Below are positions 1 through 10,893 of a stretch of DNA of 48,016 bases, piece after piece; the stretch's first letter is position 1, and the number at the start of each line of letters is the position of its first letter. A model generated the notes under the pieces. That model searched no databases. It worked only from the letters and a program-made list of their open reading frames with translations, and was not told the DNA's origin. The stretch is from contig CAMLMR010000004.1 of assembly GCA_946481335.1 (NCBI GenBank), forward strand, positions 1-48,016, written 5' to 3'. Made by a program: the position numbers and the translations under genes. This stretch comes from an uncultured Lactobacillus sp. GTDB taxonomy: Bacteria > Bacillota > Bacilli > Lactobacillales > Lactobacillaceae.

Positions 1-54
1 AACGCCGAGAGTAGTTGAGGGATCGCCCTCTGCAAGGGTAGGACGTTGCCGCGC
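1..54 (+). rRNA. rrf: 5S ribosomal RNA, 3' part
   Basis: The first ~54 bases match the 3' half of a Firmicutes 5S rRNA: a GCCGAGAGTAGTTG-like segment, then CGCCCTCTGCAAGGGTAGGA and a closing GTTGCC. The 5' half lies outside the window. An intrinsic terminator and a tRNA follow, as at the end of an rrn operon. The exact 3' end was judged by eye and could be off by a few bases. Confidence 0.85.
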
Positions 55-63
55 GAATAAAAA

Positions 64-91
64 AGTCTTCGATGTAAATCGAAGGCTTTTT
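64..91 (+). terminator. Intrinsic terminator after 5S rRNA
   Basis: Arms AGTCTTCGAT (64-73) and ATCGAAGGCT (78-87) pair over 10 bp with one wobble around a GTAA loop, and a T run follows. It sits between the 5S rRNA and tRNA-Thr, so the tRNA would depend on read-through or on processing of a longer transcript. Confidence 0.75.
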
Positions 92-100
92 GTTAATATT

Positions 101-173
101 GCCGTTTTAGCTCAGGAGGTAGAGCGTTTCCATGGTAAGGAAGAGGTCCCGGGTTCAAATCCCGGAAACGGCT
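101..173 (+). tRNA. tRNA-Thr (anticodon GGT)
   Basis: A complete cloverleaf is visible. The acceptor GCCGTTT (101-107) pairs with AAACGGC (166-172), with discriminator T173. The D stem is GCTC/GAGC. The anticodon stem TTTCC/GGAAG encloses loop ATGGTAA, giving anticodon GGT (Thr, codons ACC/ACT). The T arm is CCGGG-TTCAAAT-CCCGG. No CCA is encoded. It lies directly behind the 5S rRNA and its hairpin, as for rrn-linked tRNAs. Confidence 0.93.
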
Positions 174-179
174 TATAAG

Positions 180-213
180 AAAAGACCAATCAATTAATGA
201 TTGGTCTTTTTTG
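180..213. terminator. Bidirectional intrinsic terminator (tRNA-Thr / helD)
   Basis: Near-perfect 13-bp arms AAAAGACCAATCA (180-192) and TGATTGGTCTTTT (198-210) surround a 5-nt loop. A T run follows on plus and an A run precedes, so it can terminate the tRNA transcript and the convergent helD transcript. Confidence 0.85.
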
Positions 214-217
214 TTTG

Positions 218-2524
218 TTATTTAATTTTTCTATCAATCTTAACTTCGTTAATTGGTAAGTTTGCGTTTGCTATAATAGGTGAAACTGTTCCGTTACTAA
301 TTAATGTAAGATGATGCATTGCACGAGTAGCAATTGTGTAGAGAGTTCCGACATAATCATCGTTTGGATAATTATCCTTAGAAACGTTCCAAGCAATGAC
401 AGAATCAAATTCCAATCCCTTTGCGAGATAAATTGGCATAATCACAACACCTTTTGGAAGTGATCTATCAGTATCAGCTAGCAATGTTGGATTAAGCTGA
501 TTGTAAGTGTGTTGATGAAGTTGTTTTGCTTCAGTTAAGTTCTTGGTAACAATCGCAACGGTACCTTCATCTTCTAGTTCTTTCTTAGCACATTCAATCA
601 AGGCATCAATACATTCATTTTCGTTATGACGAATGAATATTTCCGGTGACTTACCGGGACGATTAAACGCTTCAATCTCATCACCATTAGGTAACAATGA
701 CTTCGCAAAGTTAGTAATAGGATAAGTTGAACGATATGATCGATTAAGGGTAATTAATCTAGACTTCTTTGTAGCAAATGCTTCGTTTAACTTGTTTAAC
801 AATTCTTGTGGAGCTTCCACGGCCTTAAACAATGCCTGCTCACTATCACCAATTAAATTGATTTTAGTTTGTGGGAAAGCATGCTTGATATAGATTAATT
901 GAGCAATTGAATAATCCTGCATTTCATCGACGAATAGATATTGCATCGTTTGGTTTTGACCGCCACCAATCATCAAATCACGCATGTATAGAAGTGGGGC
1001 GGCATCATCTAAACGAACTTGGTGCAACTCGATAGATTCAGAAAATGCATCAACATCATCATTCCATGCATCAACATTCACGTCTTTAGGTAAGGCAACT
1101 TGTTGCATGTATCTTTGATATTGAAGGTATGGATCAAAGAATGAACCATTATATAAAGCATCGTAAACCTTTCTGAAATGTTCGGTCACGATTTGTTTGG
1201 CTATGAAATATCTTTCATCGTCTTCATCCTGGAAACTACCTAATTGGTGGCCTTCCATGAAGTCGTGATATTGTTCAGAGTTAAGTTGATCGATTGCATC
1301 ATCAACCCAAGGTTTGTAGACTTCAACTTCAATTCGTTTCTTTAAGATTTCAATCAAACGATTTTTAGTCTTTAAAAACTTATCCGCTGGTTTCATTTGT
1401 TTTGGTTGAGAAGCATAGATATCTCTAATTACATCTGCATCGAAGAAGACTTTTCCATCGATTAGGATGCTTTGAAATGCTATATCGTCATTGAACATCC
1501 TATTAATATAGTTCTCAATTGATGTCATATATTGATGACTACGTTTGAACGTTTGAATTTCTTTTTCTTCATCAGTGTATGCTTGTTCAGTTTCATATTG
1601 GTCAAACAGGCTCTGGACTTTAACACCTTCAAGACGATGGTCAATGAATTCTTGTAGTGTAACCTGTCTCATATTACGTTCACCTAAACTAGGTAAAACG
1701 TCTGAAATATAATGTGAGAATAAGCGGTTAGGGGAGAACAAGATAATTTGATCAGCTTGAAGAGAGCTTCTGCTGTGATACAACAAGAATGCAATTCGTT
1801 GAAGAATGGCAGAAGTCTTACCGGACCCGGCAACCCCTTGAACAACTAGTAAATCACTGTAGGTATCTCTAATAATATCGTTTTGTTCTTTTTGAATTGT
1901 TGAAACGATATTTTGCATCACCTCATCATGTTGTTGACCTAACACAGATTGAAGCATTTCATCTCCAACGGTTTCATTGGTATCAAACATGTTATTGATT
2001 TCACCGTGACTAATTTGGAACTGACGCTTCTTTTCTAGGTCAGTTGTTTGTTTTCCGGCAGGAGTTTGATAGGCAACTTTTCCTAACGTTCCGTTGTAAT
2101 AAATACTAGAGATTGGTGCACGCCAATCGTATACTAAGAAGTTTTCATTATCATCAACAAAGGAAGCAGTACCAATGTATAAACTTTCGGTATCATCATC
2201 GTCATCATCCTTGATATCGATTCTTCCAAAGTATGGAGAGTCAGCCAATTTCTTGTAAGTTTCAAGTTGATTTTTAATGATTGCTTCGCTTTGGACTACC
2301 TTATTAACTAGTCCTCTTTGTTGTTGGAGGTCGGCAGAGGTTTCAATTCTATCATCGACTTCGACGTAGTTAACAGAAGTATTATTACCATAGTTTTGTT
2401 GAACACGTTTTGTTTCATTATGTGCTTTTTGGTATTCCGCTTCTGTTTTATCGATTCGTTTGTGTAATTTAGCAACAACTTCATCGACACGATTTTGTTC
2501 ATTTTTAAGATCGTTATTAGCCAT
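218..2524 (-). CDS. helD: HelD-like RNA polymerase recycling ATPase (UvrD/Rep-type)
   Basis: This 768-residue protein has the usual length and layout of HelD. A charged coiled-coil N-terminus (about 1-95) is of the kind that enters the RNA polymerase secondary channel. The family motif YDWRAPISSIYY is at about 132-143. Walker A is GVAGSGKT (230-237), Walker B-like VDEMQDYS lies near 545, and the C-terminus is a superfamily 1 helicase domain. In Firmicutes, HelD removes stalled or idle RNA polymerase from DNA using ATP. An Asp-rich run (106-111) is unusual but short. The start ATG follows a strong AGGAGGT site, and a good sigma-A promoter (2571-2599) drives it. It is transcribed away from trpS and converges on the tRNA terminator. 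A generic DNA helicase is the less likely alternative. Confidence 0.88.
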   Translation of the reverse strand: MANNDLKNEQNRVDEVVAKLHKRIDKTEAEYQKAHNETKRVQQNYGNNTSVNYVEVDDRIETSADLQQQRGLVNKVVQSEAIIKNQLETYKKLADSPYFGRIDIKDDDDDDTESLYIGTASFVDDNENFLVYDWRAPISSIYYNGTLGKVAYQTPAGKQTTDLEKKRQFQISHGEINNMFDTNETVGDEMLQSVLGQQHDEVMQNIVSTIQKEQNDIIRDTYSDLLVVQGVAGSGKTSAILQRIAFLLYHSRSSLQADQIILFSPNRLFSHYISDVLPSLGERNMRQVTLQEFIDHRLEGVKVQSLFDQYETEQAYTDEEKEIQTFKRSHQYMTSIENYINRMFNDDIAFQSILIDGKVFFDADVIRDIYASQPKQMKPADKFLKTKNRLIEILKKRIEVEVYKPWVDDAIDQLNSEQYHDFMEGHQLGSFQDEDDERYFIAKQIVTEHFRKVYDALYNGSFFDPYLQYQRYMQQVALPKDVNVDAWNDDVDAFSESIELHQVRLDDAAPLLYMRDLMIGGGQNQTMQYLFVDEMQDYSIAQLIYIKHAFPQTKINLIGDSEQALFKAVEAPQELLNKLNEAFATKKSRLITLNRSYRSTYPITNFAKSLLPNGDEIEAFNRPGKSPEIFIRHNENECIDALIECAKKELEDEGTVAIVTKNLTEAKQLHQHTYNQLNPTLLADTDRSLPKGVVIMPIYLAKGLEFDSVIAWNVSKDNYPNDDYVGTLYTIATRAMHHLTLISNGTVSPIIANANLPINEVKIDRKIK

Positions 2525-2570
2525 TTTTACCTCCTAATTTATTGTTAAATCCGTTCATTTATGCTCAATA

Positions 2571-2599
2571 ATTCTAATGAGATTTTGCCGTTATGTCAA
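2571..2599 (-). promoter_or_regulatory. helD promoter
   Basis: On the minus strand, TTGACA (complement of 2594-2599) and TAGAAT (complement of 2571-2576) are separated by exactly 17 bp. They lie about 50 bases upstream of the helD start. The -35 box is only 12 bp from the divergent trpS -35 box. Confidence 0.7.
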
Positions 2600-2611
2600 T
2601 TAATATCCTTT

Positions 2612-2640
2612 TTGACATGTCTATTTAAATCCAGTAAAAT
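2612..2640 (+). promoter_or_regulatory. trpS T-box operon promoter
   Basis: TTGACA (2612-2617) and TAAAAT (2635-2640) have a 17-bp spacer, just upstream of the T-box leader. Transcription should begin around 2647. Confidence 0.75.
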
Positions 2641-2646
2641 GTAGTT

Positions 2647-2838
2647 AATATTAAAGTAAGTAGCGATGTCATTTACAGAGAGATTATGTATTACTGAAAG
2701 TAATCACGACTAGCGAAATGGATGAATTTATGGGATTGCACCCTTATCGCAGAGTGGCAAATGATTATACATTTGCAAGTTAGGTGGTACCGCGCTCAAG
2801 CGTCCTATTGTTTTTTTTAACAATGGGGCGCTTTTTTT
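2647..2838 (+). promoter_or_regulatory. Tryptophan T-box riboswitch with terminator
   Basis: The leader carries the conserved T-box AGGTGGTACCGCG (2782-2794). The stem I elements are CAGAGAGATTATG and a hairpin ATTACT-GAA-AGTAAT. A TGG triplet followed by A (2719-2721) is the likely specifier codon for Trp, matching trpS downstream. The terminator is AGCGTCCTATTG (2799-2810) paired with CAATGGGGCGCT (2821-2832), then seven T. Known mechanism: uncharged tRNA-Trp binds the specifier and T-box and stabilises the antiterminator, so trpS is expressed when charging is low. The specifier was assigned by position and by the identity of the gene, not by a full fold. Confidence 0.92.
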
Positions 2839-2855
2839 GGAAAGGAAGTAACAAA

Positions 2856-3875
2856 ATGGCAGATAAAAAAGTAATTCTAACCGGTGATCGACCAACTGGT
2901 AAACTACATATCGGACACTATGTTGGATCATTGAAGAACAGAGTTGCACTACAAAATTCAGGTGAATACGACACCAATATTATGATTGCGGATATGCAAG
3001 CATTAACTGATAATGCTCGTGATCCAGAAAAAATCAGAAACTCACTATTACAAGTAGCTTTGGATTACTTAGCTGTCGGAATTGACCCAGAAAAATCAAC
3101 TATCTTGGTTCAATCACAAATTCCTGCACTAAACGAATTAACAATGCACTACTTAAACATTGTTTCAGTTAATCGTTTAAAGAGAAACCCAACTGTTAAG
3201 ACTGAAATTCAACAAAAGAAATTCGGTGAAAGTGTTCCCGCTGGTTTCTTCATTTACCCAGTCAGTCAAGCTGCTGATATTACTGCATTTAAGGCTGATA
3301 CTGTTCCAGTCGGTGAAGACCAAGAACCAATGCTAGAACAAACTAGAGAAATCGTTAGAAGTATCAACGGTATCTACGGTAAAGACATACTAGTTGAACC
3401 AGAAGGATACTTCCCACCAAAGGGAATGGGTAGAATTCCTGGTTTAGATGGAAACGCTAAGATGAGTAAATCATTGAACAACGCAATTTACTTAGCTGAT
3501 GATGCTGATACCATTCAAAAGAAAGTAATGTCAATGTACACTGATCCAAACCACATTCATGTTGAAGATCCTGGTCAAGTTGAAGGAAACACTGTCTTTA
3601 CTTACCTAGACATCTTTGCTGATGATAAGCAAAAGGTTGCCGACTTAAAGGAACAATACAGACATGGTGGTCTAGGTGACGTTAAGATTAAACGTTACTT
3701 AAACGAAGTACTACAAGCTGAATTGGCACCAATTAGAGAACGTCGTGAACAATTTGAAAAGGATCCTCAAGCCGTCTACGATATTCTAAAGGCTGGTAGT
3801 GAAAAAGCTAATAAGGTTGCCAACCAAACCCTAGATGAAGTAAGGGATGCTATTGGCATTAATTACTTTAAATAA
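2856..3875 (+). CDS. trpS: Tryptophanyl-tRNA synthetase
   Basis: This class I synthetase of 339 residues charges tRNA-Trp. It shows [16 protein letters not shown] with HIGH at 18-21, and KMSKS at 202-206 within [12 protein letters not shown]. The length is typical for bacterial TrpRS. The start was placed at ATG 2856, preceded by GGAAAGGAAG. An upstream in-frame GTG at 2784 lies inside the T-box terminator and is not credible. The gene stands under the Trp T-box leader, and no tryptophan biosynthesis genes are nearby. No clear terminator separates it from the following phosphatase gene. Confidence 0.97.
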   Translation: MADKKVILTGDRPTGKLHIGHYVGSLKNRVALQNSGEYDTNIMIADMQALTDNARDPEKIRNSLLQVALDYLAVGIDPEKSTILVQSQIPALNELTMHYLNIVSVNRLKRNPTVKTEIQQKKFGESVPAGFFIYPVSQAADITAFKADTVPVGEDQEPMLEQTREIVRSINGIYGKDILVEPEGYFPPKGMGRIPGLDGNAKMSKSLNNAIYLADDADTIQKKVMSMYTDPNHIHVEDPGQVEGNTVFTYLDIFADDKQKVADLKEQYRHGGLGDVKIKRYLNEVLQAELAPIRERREQFEKDPQAVYDILKAGSEKANKVANQTLDEVRDAIGINYFK

Positions 3876-3906
3876 AAAACAAATTTAGAAGTTTAGGGTG
3901 AATCGG

Positions 3907-4839
3907 ATGGAGAACTTAGTAATTGTTGACATCGGTTCGAATTCTGCTCGAATGTCCATTTATCGAATTGAAAATGATGGCTATTGCGTTGAACTAAAAC
4001 GTAGTAAAAGTGATAGTCGACTATCCGAAGGAATGGGAAAAGAAAAGATTTTACAACCGGTTGCAATTAATCGGACAATTAATGCTTTAAAGTCTTTTAA
4101 AAGAACTTATAGCTCAATGAATAATGCCACTGTGATTACCATTGCAACTGCTGCGGTTCGACAAGCTGAAAACCAAAAAGCTTTTATTCGCAAGGTAAGA
4201 AAAAAAGTTGGCTTAGACGTTAGAGTTTTATCAGGTCGTGAAGAAGCTTATTATGATTATTTAGGTGTTGTAAATAAGATTAAGATGAACGACTACATGG
4301 TGATGGATATTGGTGGTGCCAGTATCGAATTGGTCCGCGTTCAAGGTAAAAAACGTCGTGACTTAATTAGTTTACCAATTGGTGCCGTTAACATTTCAGA
4401 ACGTTTTAAGTTGAATAACTCAGTTCATGCAGCTGACTTATTCAATGCACAACGATTCCTAAAGGAAAACATACATCGTGTTCCTTGGCTTAAGAAAGCC
4501 GATCACTATCAACTAGTTGTTTTGGGTGGAGCTGCCAGAAGTTTAGCGCGAATTAATCGCAGTCACCAACACTTCAAGAACTCAGATAATCTAAATGGTT
4601 ATCACCTAAACCAACGCCAAGTGATGGGAACGTATGAATTACTTTTACGTAAGAACTTACACAATCGAAAAGAAATTCACGGATTAGAAAACGAGCGAGC
4701 TGATATTATACTAGGTGGTCTATTACCTCTTATTACCGTTATTGATGAAATTGATTCAAGAAGAATCGTATTTTCCGAAGGTGGAGTAAGAGAAGGACTT
4801 ATTGCTGAATATATAAAGAAGCACTATCGAAACTATTAA
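3907..4839 (+). CDS. Exopolyphosphatase/GppA-family phosphatase
   Basis: This 310-residue protein of the actin-like ASKHA Ppx/GppA family hydrolyses polyphosphate or pppGpp in known members. The N-terminal phosphate loop is VDIGSNSARMSIYR, the second phosphate motif VMDIGGASIEL lies near 130-140, and LSGREEAYYDYLGV lies between. It is the short, single-module form (about 300 residues) without the C-terminal HD-like domain of E. coli Ppx. ATG 3907 was chosen because TTTAGGGTGA gives a well-spaced ribosome site; GTG 3898 would overlap that site. It lies 31 bases after trpS and ends at a strong terminator. Which substrate it uses cannot be told from sequence. Confidence 0.85.
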   Translation: MENLVIVDIGSNSARMSIYRIENDGYCVELKRSKSDSRLSEGMGKEKILQPVAINRTINALKSFKRTYSSMNNATVITIATAAVRQAENQKAFIRKVRKKVGLDVRVLSGREEAYYDYLGVVNKIKMNDYMVMDIGGASIELVRVQGKKRRDLISLPIGAVNISERFKLNNSVHAADLFNAQRFLKENIHRVPWLKKADHYQLVVLGGAARSLARINRSHQHFKNSDNLNGYHLNQRQVMGTYELLLRKNLHNRKEIHGLENERADIILGGLLPLITVIDEIDSRRIVFSEGGVREGLIAEYIKKHYRNY

Positions 4840-4841
4840 AG

Positions 4842-4877
4842 AGGTTTTTAATCCAACAGCGGGTTAAAAACCTTTTT
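4842..4877 (+). terminator. Intrinsic terminator after ppx/gppA-like gene
   Basis: Arms AGGTTTTTAATCC (4842-4854) and GGGTTAAAAACCT (4861-4873) form a 13-bp stem with one wobble, followed by TTTT. It begins just after the stop codon. Confidence 0.85.
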
Positions 4878-4944
4878 AAATGCTGAATTTTGAAATAATG
4901 TTATGATAAATATCAATATATTACCGCATCAGGGGGGACTAACA

Positions 4945-6210
4945 ATGGGAACTTTTAAACATTTCTATCACCGTAATTATGATGATAGAATGAAACTAAT
5001 CAGTGATTTTTCTGGATTAGACATGGAAGAAAAACATGAAATGACTAGCGACTACCACCAATCAAGTGATAGTTTGGTTGAAAACTATGTAACTGATTAC
5101 TCCATTCCTGAAGGAGTGGCCGTTAACTTTATGATTAACGGAGTTGAAAAAATTGTTCCAATGGTGACAGAAGAGCCATCCGTGATTGCGGCTGCCAGTA
5201 ATGGAGCCCGTTTGTTTGCAAAAGACCAAGGAATAAATTCTGAAGTGCTAGGTCGTAATTTGATGGGCCAAATCGTTGTTAAGACTAACGACGTAAACCT
5301 ATTAATCGGAATCGTAAACACTCATCAAGAACATATTATTGATGTAGCAAATCAATCACATCCCTCCATCGTAGAATATGGCGGTGGAGCTAAAAAGGTC
5401 CGCGTTAGAAAACTAGATGAAGATTATGCATCAGTTGACTTGTTTGTGAACGTCGGTGAAGCAATGGGTGCAAACATTATCAATTCAATGTTAGAAGCAA
5501 CTGCTGAATTCATTGATGAACGAGTTAGTGGGGATGTGTTGATGAGCATCCTATCTAACTACGGTGAAGATAATCTAGTGAAGGTATCCGGAACCATTCC
5601 AGTTAGTCAATTAGGCAATCCTGATACTGATGGTATGGAAGTTGCTAAAAGAATCATCGAAGCTTCTCATATCGCACAAATTGATCCATACCGTGCTGCT
5701 ACACATAATAAGGGCATCATGAATGGAATTGATGCAGTAGTTATGGCAATGGGCAACGATTGGCGTGCGGTTGAAGCTGGCATTCATTCGTTTGCTAGTA
5801 GGGATGGTCAATACACTGGACTATCCAATTGGTCAATTGATGGTGATAAACTAGTTGGTGAAATGACCATTCCATTGTCACTAGGTTTCATTGGTGGTGC
5901 CGTTAAGGTCCTACCAAAGGTTAAAATCAATCAACATTTATCACAAATTAACTCAAAAGATGAACTAAGCCAAGTGGTTGCTGCAGTTGGTTTAGCACAA
6001 AACTTAGCCGCTCTAAAAGCCTTGGTTACTGATGGAATTCAAAAGGGACATATGAATCTACAATTGAATTCATTAGTAATGAGTGCCGGAGCTAAGGGCG
6101 AAGAAATCAAACAAGTTGTTTCAGAAATGAGAGCAAATCATTTAAACGACTTAAAATCAGCACAAAAAATACTAAATGAAATTAGAAATAATAATGAAGG
6201 TGAAATTTAA
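4945..6210 (+). CDS. mvaA: Hydroxymethylglutaryl-CoA reductase (class II)
   Basis: This 421-residue enzyme of the mevalonate pathway interconverts HMG-CoA and mevalonate. Class II signatures are present: EPSVIAAASNGA, a GEAMGANIINSM cofactor-binding segment, and the catalytic HNKGIMNGIDAVVMAMGNDW, followed by RAVEAGIHSFA. The start is ATG 4945 behind a very strong AGGGGGGAC site; an in-frame ATG at 4903 has no ribosome site. The stop codon overlaps the next ATG by one base (TAATG), so the two are translationally coupled. In lactic acid bacteria this enzyme usually works in the biosynthetic direction for undecaprenyl and other isoprenoids, although class II enzymes are often labelled degradative. 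Confidence 0.95.
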   Translation: MGTFKHFYHRNYDDRMKLISDFSGLDMEEKHEMTSDYHQSSDSLVENYVTDYSIPEGVAVNFMINGVEKIVPMVTEEPSVIAAASNGARLFAKDQGINSEVLGRNLMGQIVVKTNDVNLLIGIVNTHQEHIIDVANQSHPSIVEYGGGAKKVRVRKLDEDYASVDLFVNVGEAMGANIINSMLEATAEFIDERVSGDVLMSILSNYGEDNLVKVSGTIPVSQLGNPDTDGMEVAKRIIEASHIAQIDPYRAATHNKGIMNGIDAVVMAMGNDWRAVEAGIHSFASRDGQYTGLSNWSIDGDKLVGEMTIPLSLGFIGGAVKVLPKVKINQHLSQINSKDELSQVVAAVGLAQNLAALKALVTDGIQKGHMNLQLNSLVMSAGAKGEEIKQVVSEMRANHLNDLKSAQKILNEIRNNNEGEI

Positions 6211-7172
6211 TGGAAATCGAATTAAATCAAGACACACAAAGTCTAATTAATGTTGTTAACAAGTTTTTCCCGGGTAAAATCGAGGTACAATTTATTGGTC
6301 AACTTCAATCAGGTTACGTTAGACATGATCAAGCACAAGTAGTGCAAGACGGTAAGAACCTATTTGTTCAAATCTCTGACATGTCAGCACCAAACTACAC
6401 AGCATCACATGAACTAATTCACTTGTTGATGATTCTACGTGGTTTTCCACAAGTCTTCTTCTCATTATCAACTGGTCAAGATGAATTAGACGAACAACTA
6501 GAAGTGATGGGAACCGAATTATTCGATATCGTTGCCCACTTTGTTGTAGTTTCAGAACAAAGAAAACACGGACTAATTAATGAAGACATCGAAAAGATGT
6601 ACCTAAAGGGAATCCAAAACACTATCGAACCTGAACCAGAAGAATTGGATAATGCAATGGAATTACGTTTATTAACTTTAATTGATGCACACGTATTCTA
6701 CGGCGATAAGTTCGATTCATTTGCTCGTCCAACCCTTGAAAAGGATTACCCAGTCGCATTAAAGGCAGCTGATGAAATCTACAAGATTATTACTGAAAAA
6801 CCAACTGATTCACCATTTGGTTTCAGAAGAAACGTTGTTAAGTTATTCAAGGCCTTTGATGAACAACTAAAGAAGTGGGGACTACCTGCATTGCATAACT
6901 CAGAATTTGCAACAATCTCCAGTGTTGTTTCAGAAAGACAATTAAACTTAAACGTTAAACAACAATTTGAAATATTCCATTCAGAATTACATGACAAGGA
7001 AACTGGTCGTCGTGCCTATGTTGGTTTCAACAAATCAGATGATCAAAACTCATTCGTGATTCCTGCTCCAACAGGGATGGATGACAGTCCAGAATACTTC
7101 AAGAAGTTATACGCTATGACAGTTCAAGAACTATTTAAAGAACTAAAAATGCCATATATCATTAGAAAATAA
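6210..7172 (+). CDS. Uncharacterised HExxH protein (IpaB/EvcA-type annotation in lactobacilli)
   Basis: This is a 320-residue soluble protein with no signal peptide or membrane segment. A zinc-peptidase-like motif ASHELIHLLM places HExxH at residues 67-71. Acidic and His residues follow in GTELFDIVAH (Glu103, His110) and could supply a third ligand. I recall that lactobacillal homologues next to mvaA are labelled IpaB/EvcA family protein, but that name conveys no tested function. It is coupled to mvaA by a one-base stop/start overlap and followed by sir2 after 16 bases. A gluzincin-type metallopeptidase is plausible on the HExxH motif alone; an inactive scaffold is equally possible. Confidence 0.6.
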   Translation: MEIELNQDTQSLINVVNKFFPGKIEVQFIGQLQSGYVRHDQAQVVQDGKNLFVQISDMSAPNYTASHELIHLLMILRGFPQVFFSLSTGQDELDEQLEVMGTELFDIVAHFVVVSEQRKHGLINEDIEKMYLKGIQNTIEPEPEELDNAMELRLLTLIDAHVFYGDKFDSFARPTLEKDYPVALKAADEIYKIITEKPTDSPFGFRRNVVKLFKAFDEQLKKWGLPALHNSEFATISSVVSERQLNLNVKQQFEIFHSELHDKETGRRAYVGFNKSDDQNSFVIPAPTGMDDSPEYFKKLYAMTVQELFKELKMPYIIRK

Positions 7173-7188
7173 GGCAGGAGGCAATCTG

Positions 7189-7893
7189 ATGGATAAGGAA
7201 ATTCAATCATTATTTGATAATGCTAAAAGAATTGTATTTTTGACAGGAGCCGGAGTATCGACAGCTTCACACATCCCAGACTATCGTTCTAAGAATGGAC
7301 TATACGCAACTGATACAACTGGAAAACCAGCTGAATATTATTTGAGTCACGCATGTTTAGTTAATGAACCAGATGTGTTTTACACATTTGTGAAAGAAAA
7401 TATGTACTATCCAGATGCCAAACCCAATGTAATTCACGAAAAACAAGCTGAACTTACCAGAGAAGGTAGAGCCAGTGTAATTACTCAAAATGTTGATGGA
7501 TTATATGGGGATGCCGACACTAAGAACTTAATTGAATTCCATGGCAATTTATACGATGTATATTGCCAAAAGTGCCGTCAACGAGTTGATTGGCATGAAT
7601 ATATGAAAAGCGATAAACATCACGATTGTGGTGGAACACTTCGTCCAGGCATTGTGCTATATGATGAAGGATTGAACCAAGCTAAAGTGGTTAACAGTGT
7701 TCAACTAATGGAAAGGGCTGATTTGGTGGTCATTGTTGGAACATCAATGCGTGTTTACCCATTTGCCGGTTTATTAGATTACAGAAATCCGAATACAAAA
7801 GTGATTGCAGTGAACCAAGAAAAGTTAAACTTAGGAATTGATTTTACGATGATTCAAGAGGATGCAACGAAATTCTTTAGTGAATTGAAATAA
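7189..7893 (+). CDS. Sir2-family NAD-dependent protein deacylase (sirtuin)
   Basis: This 234-residue sirtuin removes acyl groups from protein lysines using NAD. It shows the NAD-binding GAGVSTASHIPDYRS (20-34), QNVDGL (100-105), the catalytic His in FHGN (His118), and GTSMRVYPFAG near the C-terminus. The zinc module has Cys126, Cys129 and Cys147. The fourth Cys expected before the GG is replaced by His145 (HHDCGG). Length is typical of bacterial CobB/NpdA. A GCAGGAGG ribosome site precedes ATG 7189, and the gene lies 16 bases behind the HExxH gene, likely in the same transcript. Confidence 0.92.
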   Translation: MDKEIQSLFDNAKRIVFLTGAGVSTASHIPDYRSKNGLYATDTTGKPAEYYLSHACLVNEPDVFYTFVKENMYYPDAKPNVIHEKQAELTREGRASVITQNVDGLYGDADTKNLIEFHGNLYDVYCQKCRQRVDWHEYMKSDKHHDCGGTLRPGIVLYDEGLNQAKVVNSVQLMERADLVVIVGTSMRVYPFAGLLDYRNPNTKVIAVNQEKLNLGIDFTMIQEDATKFFSELK

Positions 7894-7912
7894 GAAGGAA
7901 GATGATGGTTTA

Positions 7913-8764
7913 ATGATAACTTTAGGAGTGACGACTTGGAGCGAACACCCAGCCTTGATTAATGGTGAAGATAGACCCGTTAAGTTAAACGAGTATGCTG
8001 CCTATTTTCCAGTTGTGGAAGTTGATAATCCATTCTATGGAATTCCACAGGAAAAAACCGTTCGTCAATGGATGCGCCAAGTACCGGAATCGTTTCAATT
8101 TATCTTAAAGGCTAATCAGTTAATGACTAAGCATGATATGCGCTCGCAAATGGCTGCCGATGATGATCAAAGAAGACAGGCGTTTAGTGATTACGTTAAA
8201 ATGCTACACCCATTAATTCAAACCAACCAATTAAAGACGGTCTTATTTCAATTCCCACCATATTTTCAACGCAACAACGACAACATTCGTTATCTAATGA
8301 CTATTCGTGAGTTGATGGGGAGAAAGGTTCCAATTGCAGTAGAGTTTAGAAATCCGACATGGTCGGAAAAATCGATGCAAACATCAATTCAAAATTATTT
8401 AAAACGCCTTGGCATGACATTTGTGATTGCTGATGAACCACACAATTTAAACGATGGAATTGAGTTATTACCGATGGTGACCACTTCTAAGATGGCGATG
8501 TTAAGGCTACATGGTCGCAACGCTCAGGGATGGTTTAACCAGGATAAAAACTGGCGTAGTCAAAGAACATTGTATAAATACAATGAGAAAGAACTACAGG
8601 AATTTGCCGGCATCGTGACTAAGCTAAATAAACAAGTCGATGAGGTGTGTGTCATCTTTAACAACAACTCTGGTAGGGATGCAGCACCAAACGCACTACA
8701 ATTAAAAGATATGTTGCACGTGTCATTTAACGATTTGGCACCAATGCAATTAGATTTGTTCTAA
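7913..8764 (+). CDS. DUF72 (YecE/YunF-like) protein
   Basis: This 283-residue TIM-barrel-like DUF72 protein has family signatures: N-terminal LGVTTWSEHPAL, VVEVDNPFYGIP, FQFILKANQLMTKHD, FQFPPYF, VPIAVEFRNPTW, and C-terminal VIFNNNSGRDAAPNALQL. The biochemical function of the family is unknown. It starts at ATG 7913 behind GAAGGAAGATG and lies 19 bases after sir2, suggesting a shared transcript with mvaA. A promoter for metG follows its stop. Confidence 0.82.
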   Translation: MITLGVTTWSEHPALINGEDRPVKLNEYAAYFPVVEVDNPFYGIPQEKTVRQWMRQVPESFQFILKANQLMTKHDMRSQMAADDDQRRQAFSDYVKMLHPLIQTNQLKTVLFQFPPYFQRNNDNIRYLMTIRELMGRKVPIAVEFRNPTWSEKSMQTSIQNYLKRLGMTFVIADEPHNLNDGIELLPMVTTSKMAMLRLHGRNAQGWFNQDKNWRSQRTLYKYNEKELQEFAGIVTKLNKQVDEVCVIFNNNSGRDAAPNALQLKDMLHVSFNDLAPMQLDLF

Positions 8765-8775
8765 GAGCAATATTA

Positions 8776-8804
8776 TTGACAATTCAAGTATGATATACTA
8801 ATAG
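8776..8804 (+). promoter_or_regulatory. metG promoter
   Basis: TTGACA (8776-8781) and TAATAG (8799-8804) lie 17 bp apart, 34 bases upstream of the metG ATG. An alternative -10, TATACT at 8794, would give a 12-bp spacer and is less likely. Confidence 0.55.
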
Positions 8805-8814
8805 TTAATATTAA

Positions 8815-10875
<2,061 letters not shown>

Positions 10876-10893
10876 TGGTGAGATAACAGACTA

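Noticed and set aside
2784-2855. Upstream extension of trpS beginning in the T-box
   Set aside because: It would translate the terminator hairpin, and a strong ribosome site precedes ATG 2856.
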